From: Leptodontidium sp. MPI-SDFR-AT-0119
Lineage: Eukaryota; Ascomycota; Leotiomycetes; Helotiales; Leptodontidiaceae
Direction of reading: 5' to 3'
DNA: 64,000 nt
Assembly (NCBI GenBank): GCA_020726505.1
Contig: JAHLEZ010000002.1
Coordinates: 496,001-560,000 of the forward strand
In this document: piece by piece, positions 45,872 through 58,200 of the stretch
Layout: every line of letters begins with the position of its first letter
How positions within the stretch are numbered: the stretch's first letter is position 1
Position numbers and translations under genes: made by a program
The notes under the pieces: generated by a model
The model's database searches: none
Told to the model about the DNA's origin: nothing
The model's input: the letters and a program-made list of their open reading frames with translations, nothing else

Positions 45872-46903
45872 AGGCTTCTACTATTATTACCTATTCGTGA
45901 GCTAGTTAGCTAGTCATCCGGATTCATCTTGTTTAATCTTAATCTCAATCTTATAGGAGAAAGGACAACTTACCTTTAACTTCGTATTATCACCTCTCAC
46001 TGTCTTCTACTTCGGAGCGCTAGATTCAGAGTCCATCATGACAGCCAAAAAGTTTTTTTATAAAATAAAAAAAATTTCCCCCTGCGAGATGTAGGACTGA
46101 GAAGTACGCTAAAGGCATAAGAGGCCGCTCACGAAAGTTCCCGTTCATTGGCAAAGTACGTGAATAAGTGGTTAGCTTTATGTAAAATAAACTGTTGATA
46201 TCTAGCCAAGTAGCGAAGAGGCAAATCAATAATGTCATCCTTGTGCAGCACAGCATCATAAGATCCATGACTAGGTACTCTGCAATAATGTTCAACTACT
46301 TGAGAATGACTTCGCTGAGCCTCAGCTCAAGACTTGCCCTTTCGAGTGATGATGAGGTTGCGTCGCAATCGCAGGAGTCGCAGTCATCACAGCCCCCTTT
46401 CAACCGGCAACTCAACCACTAGCAGACTCAACATCCCACTGTGGACCTCAAGTATCGCCTTCCTTGTATTGAAACCAAGAACACCAAGTGCAAATCGCCT
46501 CTTCCAAAAAATAATAATAAAGAAAACCATTTGTGAATAGCTTCATGAGCTTCAAAATTCCATTCAATCGTCGAGGTTGAATTTAGATTATTGGCGGGGC
46601 TGGATTGACCAAAAACAGCCTGGTTCGAGAGAGGGGCCTTCTACGTCACTGCGAGCCTTGTCAACACCACCTGCACTTGGGCACGGCAGCCGACTTGCAC
46701 ACTCCACTCTACCACACCTGCACCGCACTGCCATCGAGGAAGGGTCCTCTCAGCATACTTCCAACTTCGACTACTATCACACGCTCACGATCCAGAAAAC
46801 ATCCAACAGTCAACGCCGAAGTCCGTCCTGTCGCACACGAGAATTGCATTTCGGGCACATTCATTCATGATCCAACAAAGGGAAAGTCCCCAACGGTGCG
46901 GCC
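45872..46903. other. Intergenic / AAA ATPase leader
   Basis: About 1 kb. The first part is AT-rich; a long C/A-rich leader precedes the ATPase start at 46904. No other gene supported. Confidence 0.45.
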
Positions 46904-49675
46904 ATGATGCGAAACAAGACCTCCTCGTCGCTGCAGAAGACGTACGATGAGTGCTATCTGATCTGCTCCACAGCCGTGTATTTCGAGGGCCAGGTAAGCT
47001 ATCTTTGCAGTATACGATCGGGGTTGGAGCTTGAAGAGCAGTGGGGGAACATGCGAATTAATGGAGGTGAGGCTGACTGTGGGGTAATGCAGGGCAACGA
47101 AGCAGAAGCTTTACGATCATGGCGTTCGGCACTGGACCAAATATACTACCACAATGCCTACCGAGTTCCTGCGGGCTATGTTCCAAGGTCGGAGACGGAG
47201 AAGGCGCTGAAGGACAGCTTGCGGGATATGGAAATGCAGTGCAAGGAGCGCGTGGACTTGTTGGAAGCACTGAAGCAGTCACGCCAGGAGAAGTCTCCAA
47301 GTGAAGCTGGAATCGAGGAGTCAAATGGGAAGATCACGAAGACCTCTTCTAGGACACCGAGACACAGTTCTGAGACAGAGCATGGTGAGAAGGGATTCAT
47401 TGGGAATGGCACAATCCCAGCCGTGAACTATCCAGATTTATCGCGGCCTGGACCACCTCTACCACAACGACCTGCCATGATCACGAAGAACAGCTCAGAG
47501 CGTGCTGTAGTAGGAAGCAAGCCATCGTATGGTGGATCGTCCTCTTCAAATCTTGCCTCGTCTTCGAGGACCATCACGCCATCATCCTTAGCCTCACTGG
47601 TGCCACCCATGAAGAAATCGTCAAGGAGTCCAAGCCCCGAGAAAGGACGAACTATGCTTCATACTCTACGATCTGGGGACCGAGCTGGAAGGAAACCGAG
47701 TCCTCGGGCTCCAAGAACATCGAGCTCGAAGAGGGATGTCATCACAAATCAAGCCGCTTCCTTGGCGTGGCAATCACTAGGAAAGGCAAATAAAGATAGG
47801 CTTGGACGAAGTTTGGATGCTGAAACCGACAGAAGCTCCAAAGTTCTACCAGAAGGTGGCCGTAAGGACAGTACTAGTGATCCAACTACAGGAAGGTCAA
47901 GCTCTTCGCAGAACTTCCGTTACGATAGTAGAACTCGTACGTTGATCCCAGATTCACACTCTCATCCACGAGGGCCGAGCCCTCCAGATCTGTTGTCTGG
48001 GAATGCCGACCTCTATGGCTCTTCAGGACGATCAAACAGTTATCCTTTCCCTCCTACGGATCCCGGTCAACCAGGTGCTGTTGCTGGCACCATGCTTACT
48101 CCTTTAGCGTTACAAGACCTGATAGATATTGATCTTCCTTCGCCACCCATTGCTGAATCAAGTTTCCCGAGAACGAAGAGAACACCACCTCCGCCACCCC
48201 CTCACTCCAGAAATACGACAAAGCTCGAGCCCCTCTCATATCCCACGTATCTCAAGGAATATCCCGAGACAAGTGCCAGAAAGAGTAAGGCTGAGACAGA
48301 AATGCCATTACAACCAAAGACGGCAGTCAGAGACAAAGGGGATTCCGAAGGTTCAAAAGCCAAAGTGTCAAGGAAACCAGTCGCTGCAAATATATCGTCG
48401 CCACGGCATAGGGACCGTTTCCAAGAGAAGGATGCCGTAAGAAAGGCACAAAGAATCAAGAAGCCGAAAGATGAAGATACCTCTTCTCAAAGCGTTGATG
48501 AAGACACTGGCAGCAGTGGTCCAGCTACAAGACCGAAAAGAAATCAAATACAGAATCAAAGGGAGAGCGAATTGCTTGCAGACCCAACAACGCCAACATC
48601 AGATGATTCTGAGACGCAAAACGACCTGATAAAGAGCGCATGGGAGACTAAAGTACAGCAGTTGATGAAAAACTTGCCGAAAGGAGTGGACGAGGGAGCA
48701 GCGAAGCAGATTTTCAATGAGATTGTGGTTCAAGGCGACGAAGTTCATTGGGACGATGTTGCTGGTCTCGACATAGCCAAGAAGGCATTGAAGGAGGCAG
48801 TTGTGTATCCTTTCCTCCGTCCGGACTTGTTCATGGGACTTCGCGAACCAGCCCGAGGTATGCTACTTTTTGGTCCTCCTGGAACTGGCAAGACCATGTT
48901 AGCGAGAGCTGTCGCAACGGAATCGAGATCGACATTTTTCTCGATATCAGCCAGTAGCTTGACGAGCAAGTATCTTGGAGAATCCGAAAAGTTGGTTCGA
49001 GCCCTTTTCTCGCTTGCTAAAGCGTTGGCACCCAGTATCATTTTCGTGGACGAAATCGATTCCTTACTTTCGTCACGATCCGGGTCAGGAGAGCACGAGG
49101 CCACAAGACGAATCAAAACAGAGTTCCTAATCCAATGGAGCGATCTCCAACGAGCAGCCGCAGGACGGGAGCAAAGTGAGAAAGAGAAAGAAAGAGGAGA
49201 TGCAAGCCGAGTTCTTGTGCTCGCTGCTACCAACCTTCCTTGGGCAATTGATGAGGCTGCCAGACGAAGATTTGTCAGGCGACAATACATTCCTTTGCCA
49301 GAAGATGAAACTAGAGCGACGCAATTGAGGACTTTGCTAGGACATCAGAAACACAGCTTGGATGAAGATGATATCCAAAGATTGGTGGAATTGACTGATG
49401 GTAAGTCTCTAATGATCATGGGCTAGACGAATTTTGCTAATCATTGCTATGTAGGTTTCTCTGGTTCGGATATCACGGCACTAGCAAAAGATGCTGCTAT
49501 GGGCCCATTACGTTCTCTTGGTGAAGCATTGCTACACATGTCTATGGATCAGATCAGGCCGATCCAATTCGAGGACTTTGAAGCAAGTCTCGTGAACATC
49601 CGACCTAGTGTCAGTAAACAGGGCCTCAAGGAATTCGAGGATTGGGCGAAGGAGTTTGGTGAGCGAGGCGGTTAG
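46904..49675 (+). CDS. AAA ATPase of the spastin/katanin/Sap1 (meiotic clade) type
   Basis: Three exons: 46904-46993, 47093-49400, 49455-49675. The first intron is 99 bp and in frame, so it could be read through; the second is 54 bp. 872 aa. Residues ~5-85 form an MIT-like helical domain ([20 protein letters not shown] then [16 protein letters not shown]). A long Ser/Pro-rich linker follows, and the AAA module fills the last ~290 residues: [16 protein letters not shown], Walker A GPPGTGKT (624-631), pore loop [18 protein letters not shown], Walker B IIFVDEID (about 679-686), sensor region [16 protein letters not shown]. Yeast Sap1/Yta6 and animal spastin/fidgetin are the nearest types. The role could be microtubule severing or ESCRT-like remodelling; sequence alone does not decide. 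Confidence 0.9.
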
Positions 49676-50123
49676 ACATATTGCTTTATGGTATTGCTGA
49701 TTATTTATACTTGCGTGGAATGGGACTTGGGGTCTGAGTTGGATAGGCGGGGTAGGGACAGGATGGTGCAGCTTGGGATGGATGATTTCAAAACCAGGAG
49801 GAGCGGCGCATGGTCGGATGGGTGGGTGGGTGGTTGGTTGTATGAGCAGTGATACCGTTCAATTGAAGAGAACTGGTGTCTATAGTACACTTTCGCCGCC
49901 CCCGTTCCAATTTTATACATTTGGACGCCGTGTAATGCGATAAATCCATCCCTCTCGTCGTGCAATGTACAATATTCTACAATCCTTCAAGTTGGACCCT
50001 GAACGCCTCGCCTTATTGAACACTCTTCATCCGCGTAGCGATCCCTGTCGGACTTCTCTTCCACTTCTTCCGCAGAACTGCGGTCTTCCTCCTTTGGATA
50101 TGAACTTAAATCCCTACCTCCAA
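49676..50123. other. Intergenic (convergent)
   Basis: 3' regions of the AAA ATPase and of mitochondrial S17. Frames on both strands here are chance openings. Confidence 0.45.
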
Positions 50124-50769
50124 TCAGGCAAGTACTTTCTCCCCCTCCACGCCCTCAGCTTGCCCCTCCACCACAACGCCATCCACCTCTACAATCCCCT
50201 CACTCTCCTCCTCCCCAGTCCACCTCCCCCTCTTCTTATCCTTCCTAATCCTCTTCGCCTCCCTACTCTCCAACCTCTCCTGCAGGGTCGGCACCGCCGG
50301 CCTGGCTTCAATGGGATCCCCGAACGGCGCCACGATACTATTCACGACGTGGTGCACATGTTTGCTGTACCGCCAGCCGGGGGAGATGGATATGATGTCG
50401 CCGATGCGGAGGGAGGAGTTGGGGTCGTGGACTAGGACGTTGGTTGAGCGGTTGAAATGCTGTGTTGCAGGGTGTTAGTTCTGGTTCTTCTCTGATTGAT
50501 AAATACGTAGCATGTAAAGTCTACGGAGGGAGGATTTGGGCATTGGTGCAGATGTATAATTGGGATTCTTTGGAAATGAGGGGCTGAGAGATTGGAGAGG
50601 ACAGAGGGCAGAGATTTGAAGGGGGAAAAGAAAGACATACCTTCTTAATATGCCCATTCCATTTCTGCACGCCCACTCGTGCTTTCACAGTCTTCTGCAT
50701 GAGGCCCGCGGATACCACCACGGCGTTTATCTGCCGCGTAGCGGAGGCGACTATTTTCGGTGTTGACAT
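50124..50769 (-). CDS. mrps17: Mitochondrial small-subunit ribosomal protein uS17m
   Basis: Two exons on the minus strand (50769-50641 and 50459-50124) separated by a 181-bp GTATGT...CAG intron; 154 aa. The S17 OB-fold core reads AVVVSAGLMQKTVKARVGVQ, then KWNGHIKK (exon junction) HFNRSTNVLVHDPNSS, LRIGDIISISPGWR. The junction falls where the family has a conserved loop. The protein binds 16S-like rRNA in the mitoribosomal small subunit. The C-terminal 80 residues are a fungal-type extension (RLESREAKRIRKDKK then Val/Glu/Gly-rich). A classical presequence is not obvious, as in other fungal mitochondrial S17 proteins. Confidence 0.88.
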
Positions 50770-51607
50770 CGCGCACTAGGAGTACAATTGGCGTGAGGTG
50801 AGGTGGTTGCGCTGCTTGGAGCTGGAGATGCTTGAGGTCTGGATTGGATTTTGGGATGTGGTTGTTGATGCTTTGAGAAGTATTGGCAGGGGTGGGTGGT
50901 GGTTTTTCCGTTCCGGTGACAGGGGTGGGTTATGACCTCCCAGGAAGCTTTTCCTTCTGCTTTAGAATGGAAACACAACTCAGCTCTGTATTGTTTTTGC
51001 ATTTGATCGCTTACAGTCTTGAGATAACAGATAAATTTTGATAATCTCCACTTTTGCATGTTTGCTTATTGCATGGCGAACGCTCAAGTCCTGTTTTGAG
51101 GGGATGTGTCGCTGATTATTTGAAAGGCCAAAGTTTTCACTCAACAACCGTTCAGCAATCAGATACTTGTATTCTAGCCTGGGTATATTCCGTTTCATTT
51201 GTTTTGAGCTTTCGTTTACCTTGCCGTACTGTCTCATTTGTTTAGTAAATTAGCATGACCTTTGCAATATCAAGTTATTAGCTCTTGAGACTTTTGCTCC
51301 CGCTCCAAGTTGAGAGAAGGACCTTTGAAGATGAGCGATGTCAGATTCGAGATTGAGTGTTCGTCGGCACAGACAGACCATTTAATTGAATTTTTTGGTT
51401 TCTACGTCGAAAATTACCTCATCGAAAGAAATATTTGTGAACGCCAGTGGTTTCATTATTGTCCAAGGGACGAAGGAATCGCGGATGTAGTACTTATTTT
51501 CGTCCAACTGATTCTACAAAACAATCTTGGTTTCGCCGATAGTCTAGCTGTGACCTCGGTTTTCTCCACTGTTGGTACCTTTTTTTTTTCTTCGGCTACT
51601 TTCCTTT
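50770..51607. other. Intergenic (about 0.8 kb)
   Basis: S17 upstream region. A plus-strand frame beginning with ATG at 51328 is open for about 99 codons but is antisense to the MFS fragment at its end and shows no domain; I treat it as chance. Confidence 0.35.
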
Positions 51608-52030
51608 CTAGCTCTTCCTTGCGTTGACTTTTCTCCATCCCACAAAACAACCTGTGAGAAGAGCAGCAATAGTCGCCTCCAGCTGTACTGTACATCTTAG
51701 AAAATGCCAGTTAGTATATGCTAAGTGATAGGTCGGGCTGTGAAGAACTCACAAAGGCATGGTTGATGGACAGATTATAAGCCAACACAGCACTCTCGAG
51801 ATATTCCGAAGGCACAACGTGGCGCAACTCAGTGACTCTAGAATTTATCAGCAGAGCTGGGTCTAGGTTTGGTGCGTACCTGGAAACGGCTGGTCTAATC
51901 GAGGAGGTAGAAACTGTCTTGGTGATAGCAGCAAAAACGGTCCTATCGAAGTTTGCGCGAACATCAATCACGTAGGTGGATCTGAGGAATGCGTCTTCAA
52001 CTGGGAGATTTGTCTGAATTTCTGTCACCA
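51608..52030 (-). pseudogene. C-terminal fragment of an MFS drug-efflux-type transporter
   Basis: On the minus strand, RANFDRTVFAAITKTVSTS, AVSRYAPNLDPALLI, ELRHVVPSEYLESAV and LAYNLSINHAF match the extracellular loop before the last helix of fungal 14-helix MFS multidrug transporters. A 3' piece (LEATIAALLTGCFVGWRKV) after a GTGAGT...CAG intron supplies the last helix. Only about 130 residues remain of a protein usually over 500 long; upstream of 52,030 the reading disappears into TA-rich DNA. So the gene is truncated at the border of the transposon compartment and should not function. Confidence 0.6.
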
Positions 52031-52439
52031 ACTTGGAATGTTGTCGTTAGCATATACCTTTCATAGCCAAATTGTTTAGAAACGTCCTCACTAGTTGTAT
52101 CACAAAATGCTCTGTTTGATTCTGTATTAGATCCGTATTAAAGTGCAATGAATTATTTTCATCTATCCTTGTACGCGGTAATAGCTCAGAATACCCTCAT
52201 TCACATAGCCCCTTTCTCTTCCCTAAGTCCTCATGCTCCTTTAGTAGAGAGTCCCAAGTAATAGACTATAAAATAACGCGAGCCTCCATAACTCTCCGAG
52301 ATAAACCCCTGAAGTTAACGTGGCCTACCAAAAGTTTATCCTAAGCAGCTTAAAAGTAAAAGTTACATTTGAGGTATTTGCTGTTCTTTTAATTGATAAG
52401 AGATACTGCCATCAATTCTTTTGGTTAGGTTATCTTAGG

Positions 52440-52645
52440 TTTAGAAAGAACACCACAGTTCCAGGATGCTTTTCCGGTGAGTAACATAAAATTCCCCGCT
52501 TATCTTTTAAATCTTTCACATATCTCTTAAGTGGGTTTGAGTTATTGTGTTAATGTATTCCTAAAGTGCAAGAGATAATTATTCATTAATCTTTCTTATT
52601 AAATTTGCTATAGTATAAAAGAATATAAATTAACTATTCACCAAT
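52440..52645. repeat. Dispersed repeat, copy 2
   Basis: Same family as 45584-45715, but with about 78 extra bases between CCAGGAT and GTTAATGTATT. Lies in the RIP-like compartment. Confidence 0.8.
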
Positions 52646-53522
52646 CTTTCTTGTTGTATTTACTGTGGTATAGAAGTGAGTGACTAGCGTGGCATCTACA
52701 ATAATATTTAAAGAGTACGGTAAAAGATGCCCCGTGTGTAAGTACAAAAAGTGCCGTAAGTGCAAAGCTAGCTTGTGAAGTAAGCGGTATAAATTAGTTA
52801 TATCTTATATTTTGGCTACCAATTTTGTAAAACCCATGAGGCCTAAGAAATATAGACTAATGCGAACTCGGGGAGGGGCTGGTATTAGTATTATTACCTG
52901 GACTTTTAATAATAGTCGATAATTAAAATTAATAGTGAACATTTACAAGGTCATAAAAAGTGAATATGTAATGATCTTAGTCAATAAAATCCTTTGGAAA
53001 TGACTTAGTGCAGGCAACCACCGCTGTAAGCGATTCACCGCGAAGTGTGACGATCGCCTCACATGTTGTAGTGCCAAGGAGACTCAGGGGTTTGGGTTAG
53101 GTTTTACTAGGACCACTTTCGGTGGGGTTTCGGGGGTGATTCGCATGCATATAAGGAGGCCCTCCCTCAGACTCCTTGAATTCTGTATCTTCTTTGTTTT
53201 CCTCCGTATTAGACCTATAATATTACTCTTGCCATGCTCTTGCTCCCATACTCAACTGCTAGAGGTATTGCGTCGTTACATGAAGCTGATAAATGTTATT
53301 TGGAGTTTGGCGAAATTAAGCGAGTTGCCCCTTTTCTTACAACACAGGTCAAGATTGTTTAGTGTATTTGCTAATTAGGATTTATTAAAAGTACTTGTTA
53401 TACCACGAATAAAAATAATATACATAGTTAATTAAGTCCAGTATTATTTGTAGTTTTGTGTCGCTTATTACGATTGTTGATAGTGATATACTCGTCGGTT
53501 TCCTGACTTTTTTTGGAAAATT

Positions 53523-53546
53523 ACCGACCTGCGCCAGCAGGTCGGT
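53523..53546. repeat. Perfect hairpin, 10-bp stem
   Basis: ACCGACCTGC, a four-base loop (GCCA), then GCAGGTCGGT. GC-rich inside TA-rich DNA, so it may be a preserved end of a mobile element. Confidence 0.75.
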
Positions 53547-54309
53547 ACTACCAACTTCGACATACCAGTAACTTCGACACGACGACTTAATCAAGGAATA
53601 ACTTTTTTATTACTAATACAATTGACTTAAAAGTTAGACTATTAAATCCGGAACAAAATTTTATATAATTAGCACTTTAGATGACGTTATTTAATTCACA
53701 TAGTATATTGTGATTAAATCGACTAAGCGAAAATTTGAAGTACTATAGGGCAAAAAACACGGAAAATATTAACTTCTACGTCTAACTTCTTAGCCCCTTT
53801 ATAGATTTTAATAAAAAAGATCCCCGGGATATACGAATTACACCTATTCTAATCAATTCCGAGATTTATACAATAATCGTATAACGTTTAGTACTAGAAA
53901 ATAAGTAGTCGTGTCAAAAATATAAGTTTCGGGCATTCTCGCTTATATAATCTAATATACCCCACATCTAACACTAACTCAGATACCCCTCAATTGTAAT
54001 TATCGTAGTCTATAGGCCCACTACTACTATTATCACTCAAATTAACGTCGGAATCAGAATCAGCGGACGAATCTGGCTCTAGGAGGCTCTTAATATTACT
54101 ATTATCTTCTTACTCTATGTCGCTAGGTATTTTAATCGCTTTTTGTGTAGATCTCCTGGCGCGAATTAGTCTTTGGGATACGGCTATAATTATAGGCTCT
54201 TGTTATGTAGCCTCTTCCTCTTTAATTGTAGTCGATTTCCGACACCTAGGCTTCTTTCTAGTACTAATTAACGCTTATAACTTTATAGCCTTATTGAGTT
54301 TATATTATA

Positions 54310-55240
54310 TTTTAGTCTAAGCTTTCTCTTCCCAGATATATGCCTTTCTTATTCTTTTTTAAACCTTCGTTACTTCTTTCTCCTCCCTCTTTTGCTATTA
54401 AGTTAAAGCTTTAGTAACTCTCTCTTCTTTTAACTTCAATATATTTCCCGCAATATTCGCCTCTCTTTAAAGCTTCGTAAGTTTAGACTCCTAGGTAATA
54501 TCATTCCTTTCGCCGATAATTCGTAACCCTTCCCTAGAGGAGATTACGCGGCCCCTACTACGAGGTTTAACTCTCTTGGTACTATCTTCGTCATTTAATA
54601 CAAGAGAATTACTGCCTTAAGTATTATTTAGAATAATTAAAGTGAGCTCTTGGCGCGTAGCGTCGGCTATAATCGCACTAACTGTACTACCTTTACGGAA
54701 CTTCTTATTAGAGAGTCGCCTTAATAGAGACGATAATATATCTTTATAAGTCTTAAGAAATTCGGCGTGTGCATTAATTCCTTTAGCTCTATATAAAGTA
54801 CTAAAAAATGGCGTCTTTTTATACTAACGAGGATCATCTGCCGTACTTTTAAGCCCGTAATCCCCGTAGTCTTTTATACTTTTAAGTTACGAAGGTTACT
54901 CTAAAGTAGTTGCCACTTCTAGTAATTCATTAATACGAGAGTTTACTAATAAAGCTATTAAATCGTCTATAATATCAACATTATCGTCACGTGAGAGCTA
55001 CGGAAGCTCAATTCCGTCCTCTGGCTCATCGTCGAAAGCTCCATTATTATAAGTCTATAGGATATAGTCGTATTCTTCGTCTAATACTATTTCGGCCTCC
55101 TAGAACTTGTTATTAACTAGAATCCAGCGTAGCACTAGCTCGTTAGATGTAAGAACATTAATTGCCGTAGATAGATTACTTAAGGTATAGTTATATACCT
55201 GTCTACCCGTGTCTTTGTCGCCTATTTGAGTATCTTAAGT
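54310..55240 (-). pseudogene. Degenerate mobile-element protein, unknown family
   Basis: Read on the minus strand, one frame gives long protein-like stretches broken by stops that look like mutated Gln codons: YNNGAFDDEPEDGIELP, DDLIALLVNSRINELLEVA, KTPFFSTLYRAKGINAHAEF, SSLLRRLSNKKFRKGST and a Lys/Glu-rich helical tail. The pattern resembles the charged C-terminal part of a fungal transposon protein, but I cannot name the family. Confidence 0.45.
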
Positions 55241-55299
55241 AAGCTTAAAAGCTTTAATAATGACATCCGTGTTGGTCCACAGGTCCCTACATGAGCATA

Positions 55300-58200
55300 C
55301 TTCAGTCTGGAAAAGTGGGTGCGGGTCAAAGTCAGGGGTCAGGGCTTAGCCGGACTAATTTCGGTGGAGATTCGGTGGGGTTTCGTAGTATATAGTCTAG
55401 CTCTCCTCGCACTCTCTTAGAAAATACACAGAATTTTGAACTATATATTTATTACTCTGTCGCTATACTCGTATTAGAATATATTTACATATGTGGCGTA
55501 ATACATAAACCGGTACTATACTGACACTAATCAGTAATAAGCTTGTATTGTCAACCTTACTATAGACAGAAAAGGTCTTAGGCTATAAAGCGAATTCTAG
55601 GCTTTAACTTAAAGAGTATTTAATTGTATTTTCCTTAAAGGGCATTTTACCTTTTCTAGATCGTAGAAGGAAGGCAACTTCTCTCTTGAGACTCGACTAA
55701 GACTATCGCACGTCAAAAAAGAGCTATCACAACACGACAGTTACTTTACAAAGATTATTAAGTTAATATCTTTAAATCTAGAACTTTAGACCTTCGAGAA
55801 ACCTATTTAGGAACCCACCGGATCACCTATAAATCGTATCCGGTATAATAGCGGATACTTTAGACTATACCCTAAAATTAGAATTAACTCCAGAAATTAT
55901 TAATATTATAGTTACACTTAAGGAGAGAGTAAATCTTAATTTAAATTTCCTAATAAACGTAATAATATATTCACGGAAGTTTAAGGAAGACTTTTATAAT
56001 AGACACCTTAAGGGAGAGTTCCTTTTTTAAGACTTTTAAGAGTACTTTAAGAGTTAGACGGCAAATGAGTTTAAGTTAATTAAGACAATAGAACGTACGT
56101 GTCTTAAGGACGACTTACGAGCCTTTAGCGTATTCGTACGACGTGCTAAGGGAACGAGGACAGTAGATACTCTAGTAGAAATAGTATAAACTAAGGAAAA
56201 TCTATAGCTAAAGGATTAAATAGAGATATAAATTCGGAATTACCTTAAATCGGTACCGAATCACATCCGGGAATTAGTCTCTCACTTATTACCACTAATC
56301 TTAATAACACTTTAATAAAATCAACCCCCGATGTCTCTATAACACTAATTAAAGGTAATCATTTATTCTATAAAAGAAGACACTCCTTTAAAAAAGTTAA
56401 GAGTAAAGTTTATAGAGACGATTTAGTTATTAAGATTACTTAGGATCTCCCTTACTAAAGGAGATAAGGTCGAGGATTTATATAATGTAACCCCCCTACT
56501 TATAGTCTTAAAGAAGGAGTTCTTATTTACTCTTAAGAGGGATCCCCTAAGTAATCTCTACTTATAGAGATTAAATAATTACGCGTTGCCGAATCTCATA
56601 CTAACGCTAGTAATATACTCACGGGACGGGTCATTATTACTATTTAAAGTTCTTAGGACTACTAGACTATATACGAAGCCGATTCGGCTATTATAGTATG
56701 TCATAGATCTATTAACCTTAGACTAGGCAAAATCGTTAGTAAACTTTATTAAGATATATACTAAGGAGCTCTAATATAGCGGAGACAAGGACTACTTAAA
56801 TAAGAAACTTTATATCTTCGCCGACTTGTGTCAAAGAGTATTTATTAAGACTAAGGTCTAGAACTAAGCCTTTCTATTAATACTACGAGATAAAACTAGT
56901 TCGTACTATTATTAGTACCTCTAGAATAAGGGGTACTTATTTGATGAGCTTATTAGAACGACTCGCGAACACTTTAAGACGAAGGAGAGAGCTAATAAGT
57001 TCTTTAGCTAGTAGTTTAGTCTAACTTTCTCGTTATTTTAAGAGGAACTTTATTAGACGGGGAAACTAGTACTAACTTAATTAGAGAACTTCGCCAAGGA
57101 ATTATAGAGTATTTAACTTAGCTTAAAAGACGACAATATATAAAACGACAAGACGCTCCACGATAAGCTCGTATAGGGAGTATTAAGGAACCCCCTCTTC
57201 AAGATGGCCTTATTTTAAGTACCCCCTACCTTCCTTATATTAATAGATAGTCTTCGCTTCGCCGTCGGCGTTAAGGTAACTCATAACTTAGGATCGAGGG
57301 TGGGCAAGTACTTTAAATCGTATACGAATCGTTATTAATCTTATATCGTAAATAGGGCGGCTTATTACTCTAACTACAAGATGAAATTTTTAAGTAGAAA
57401 CAAACGCGGAAATAAATTCTAGCTTATATTAAGCTATATAGGCTGTATTATTTACAAGAAGATAGATTATTATAGTAGTCGCTACTTAGACAAAGAGTAA
57501 GTAACGTCTAAAGTAAGATACTTCGCGGCGCGTAAGGCCGAAGGAGTAAAGGCCACGGATAAGACCTTTAGGAGCTACCTAACTTATATTAAGGGGATCG
57601 ACCCTAATTTGGACTAGAACTAGACTATATCTAGACACTATTTAAGAAACTACTAAGATATAGATTTAGACACTTTAATAGATATTAACGACTCTTTAAA
57701 GAGTTTTAACGACGATAATAGTAATAACACTATAAACTTCACGACTATATTTATAGTAAGTGAGGTATAATATAACGCACGAGAAGTCATAGGGCAACTT
57801 AAGGAGAGGAAGGCTACTTATATCCTAGAAAACAAAATCAAGAGACCCGCTCTTAGTAAGGCCTATATAACGTAATAGACAGACAGATTCTTTTAAGGAC
57901 TATTAATTAACATAGGGGCATCTAATAAAAACACAGGAGGGATTAACTAATTATAAGTTTTATAGCGAATTTAAGATGTCAAGTTTAATACTAACTAGGC
58001 GGGCTAAAGCCAGATCACATTTAGTACTAGTTCGCGACCGTCTTTAGGAGTTATTACAATTAACACTCTAGCTAAAGAGATAGACTTCCAAATCGTGGAC
58101 GTAGATATCCTGTTTTTAGTTTACTTATAACAATTAAATGCGCTTAATACGTAATATAATAACCTACGCAATGTTTTAATTTAAGACAACAAGAAGCACT

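Larger units (their letters stand above)
52031..55260. repeat. TA-rich, RIP-like repeat region
   Basis: Sequence turns TA-rich with frequent stops in all frames. It includes the second copy of the dispersed repeat (52440-52645), a degenerate Cys-rich reading (CPVCKYKKCRKC near 52,725-52,770), a perfect hairpin at 53523-53546, and a GTTTCGGGG/TTTCGGTGGGG-type segment near 53,100 that resembles one near 55,350 and may be LTR-derived. No intact gene. Confidence 0.65.

Noticed and set aside
51310..51627. 105-codon plus-strand frame (ATG at 51328)
   Set aside because: Ends over the antisense of the MFS fragment, has no domain or signal and could not be tied to splice sites; kept only as a note.
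53136..54320. Short plus- and minus-strand frames in the TA-rich region
   Set aside because: Expected by chance in RIP-like DNA; composition is dominated by Ile, Tyr, Leu and Asn and lacks domains.
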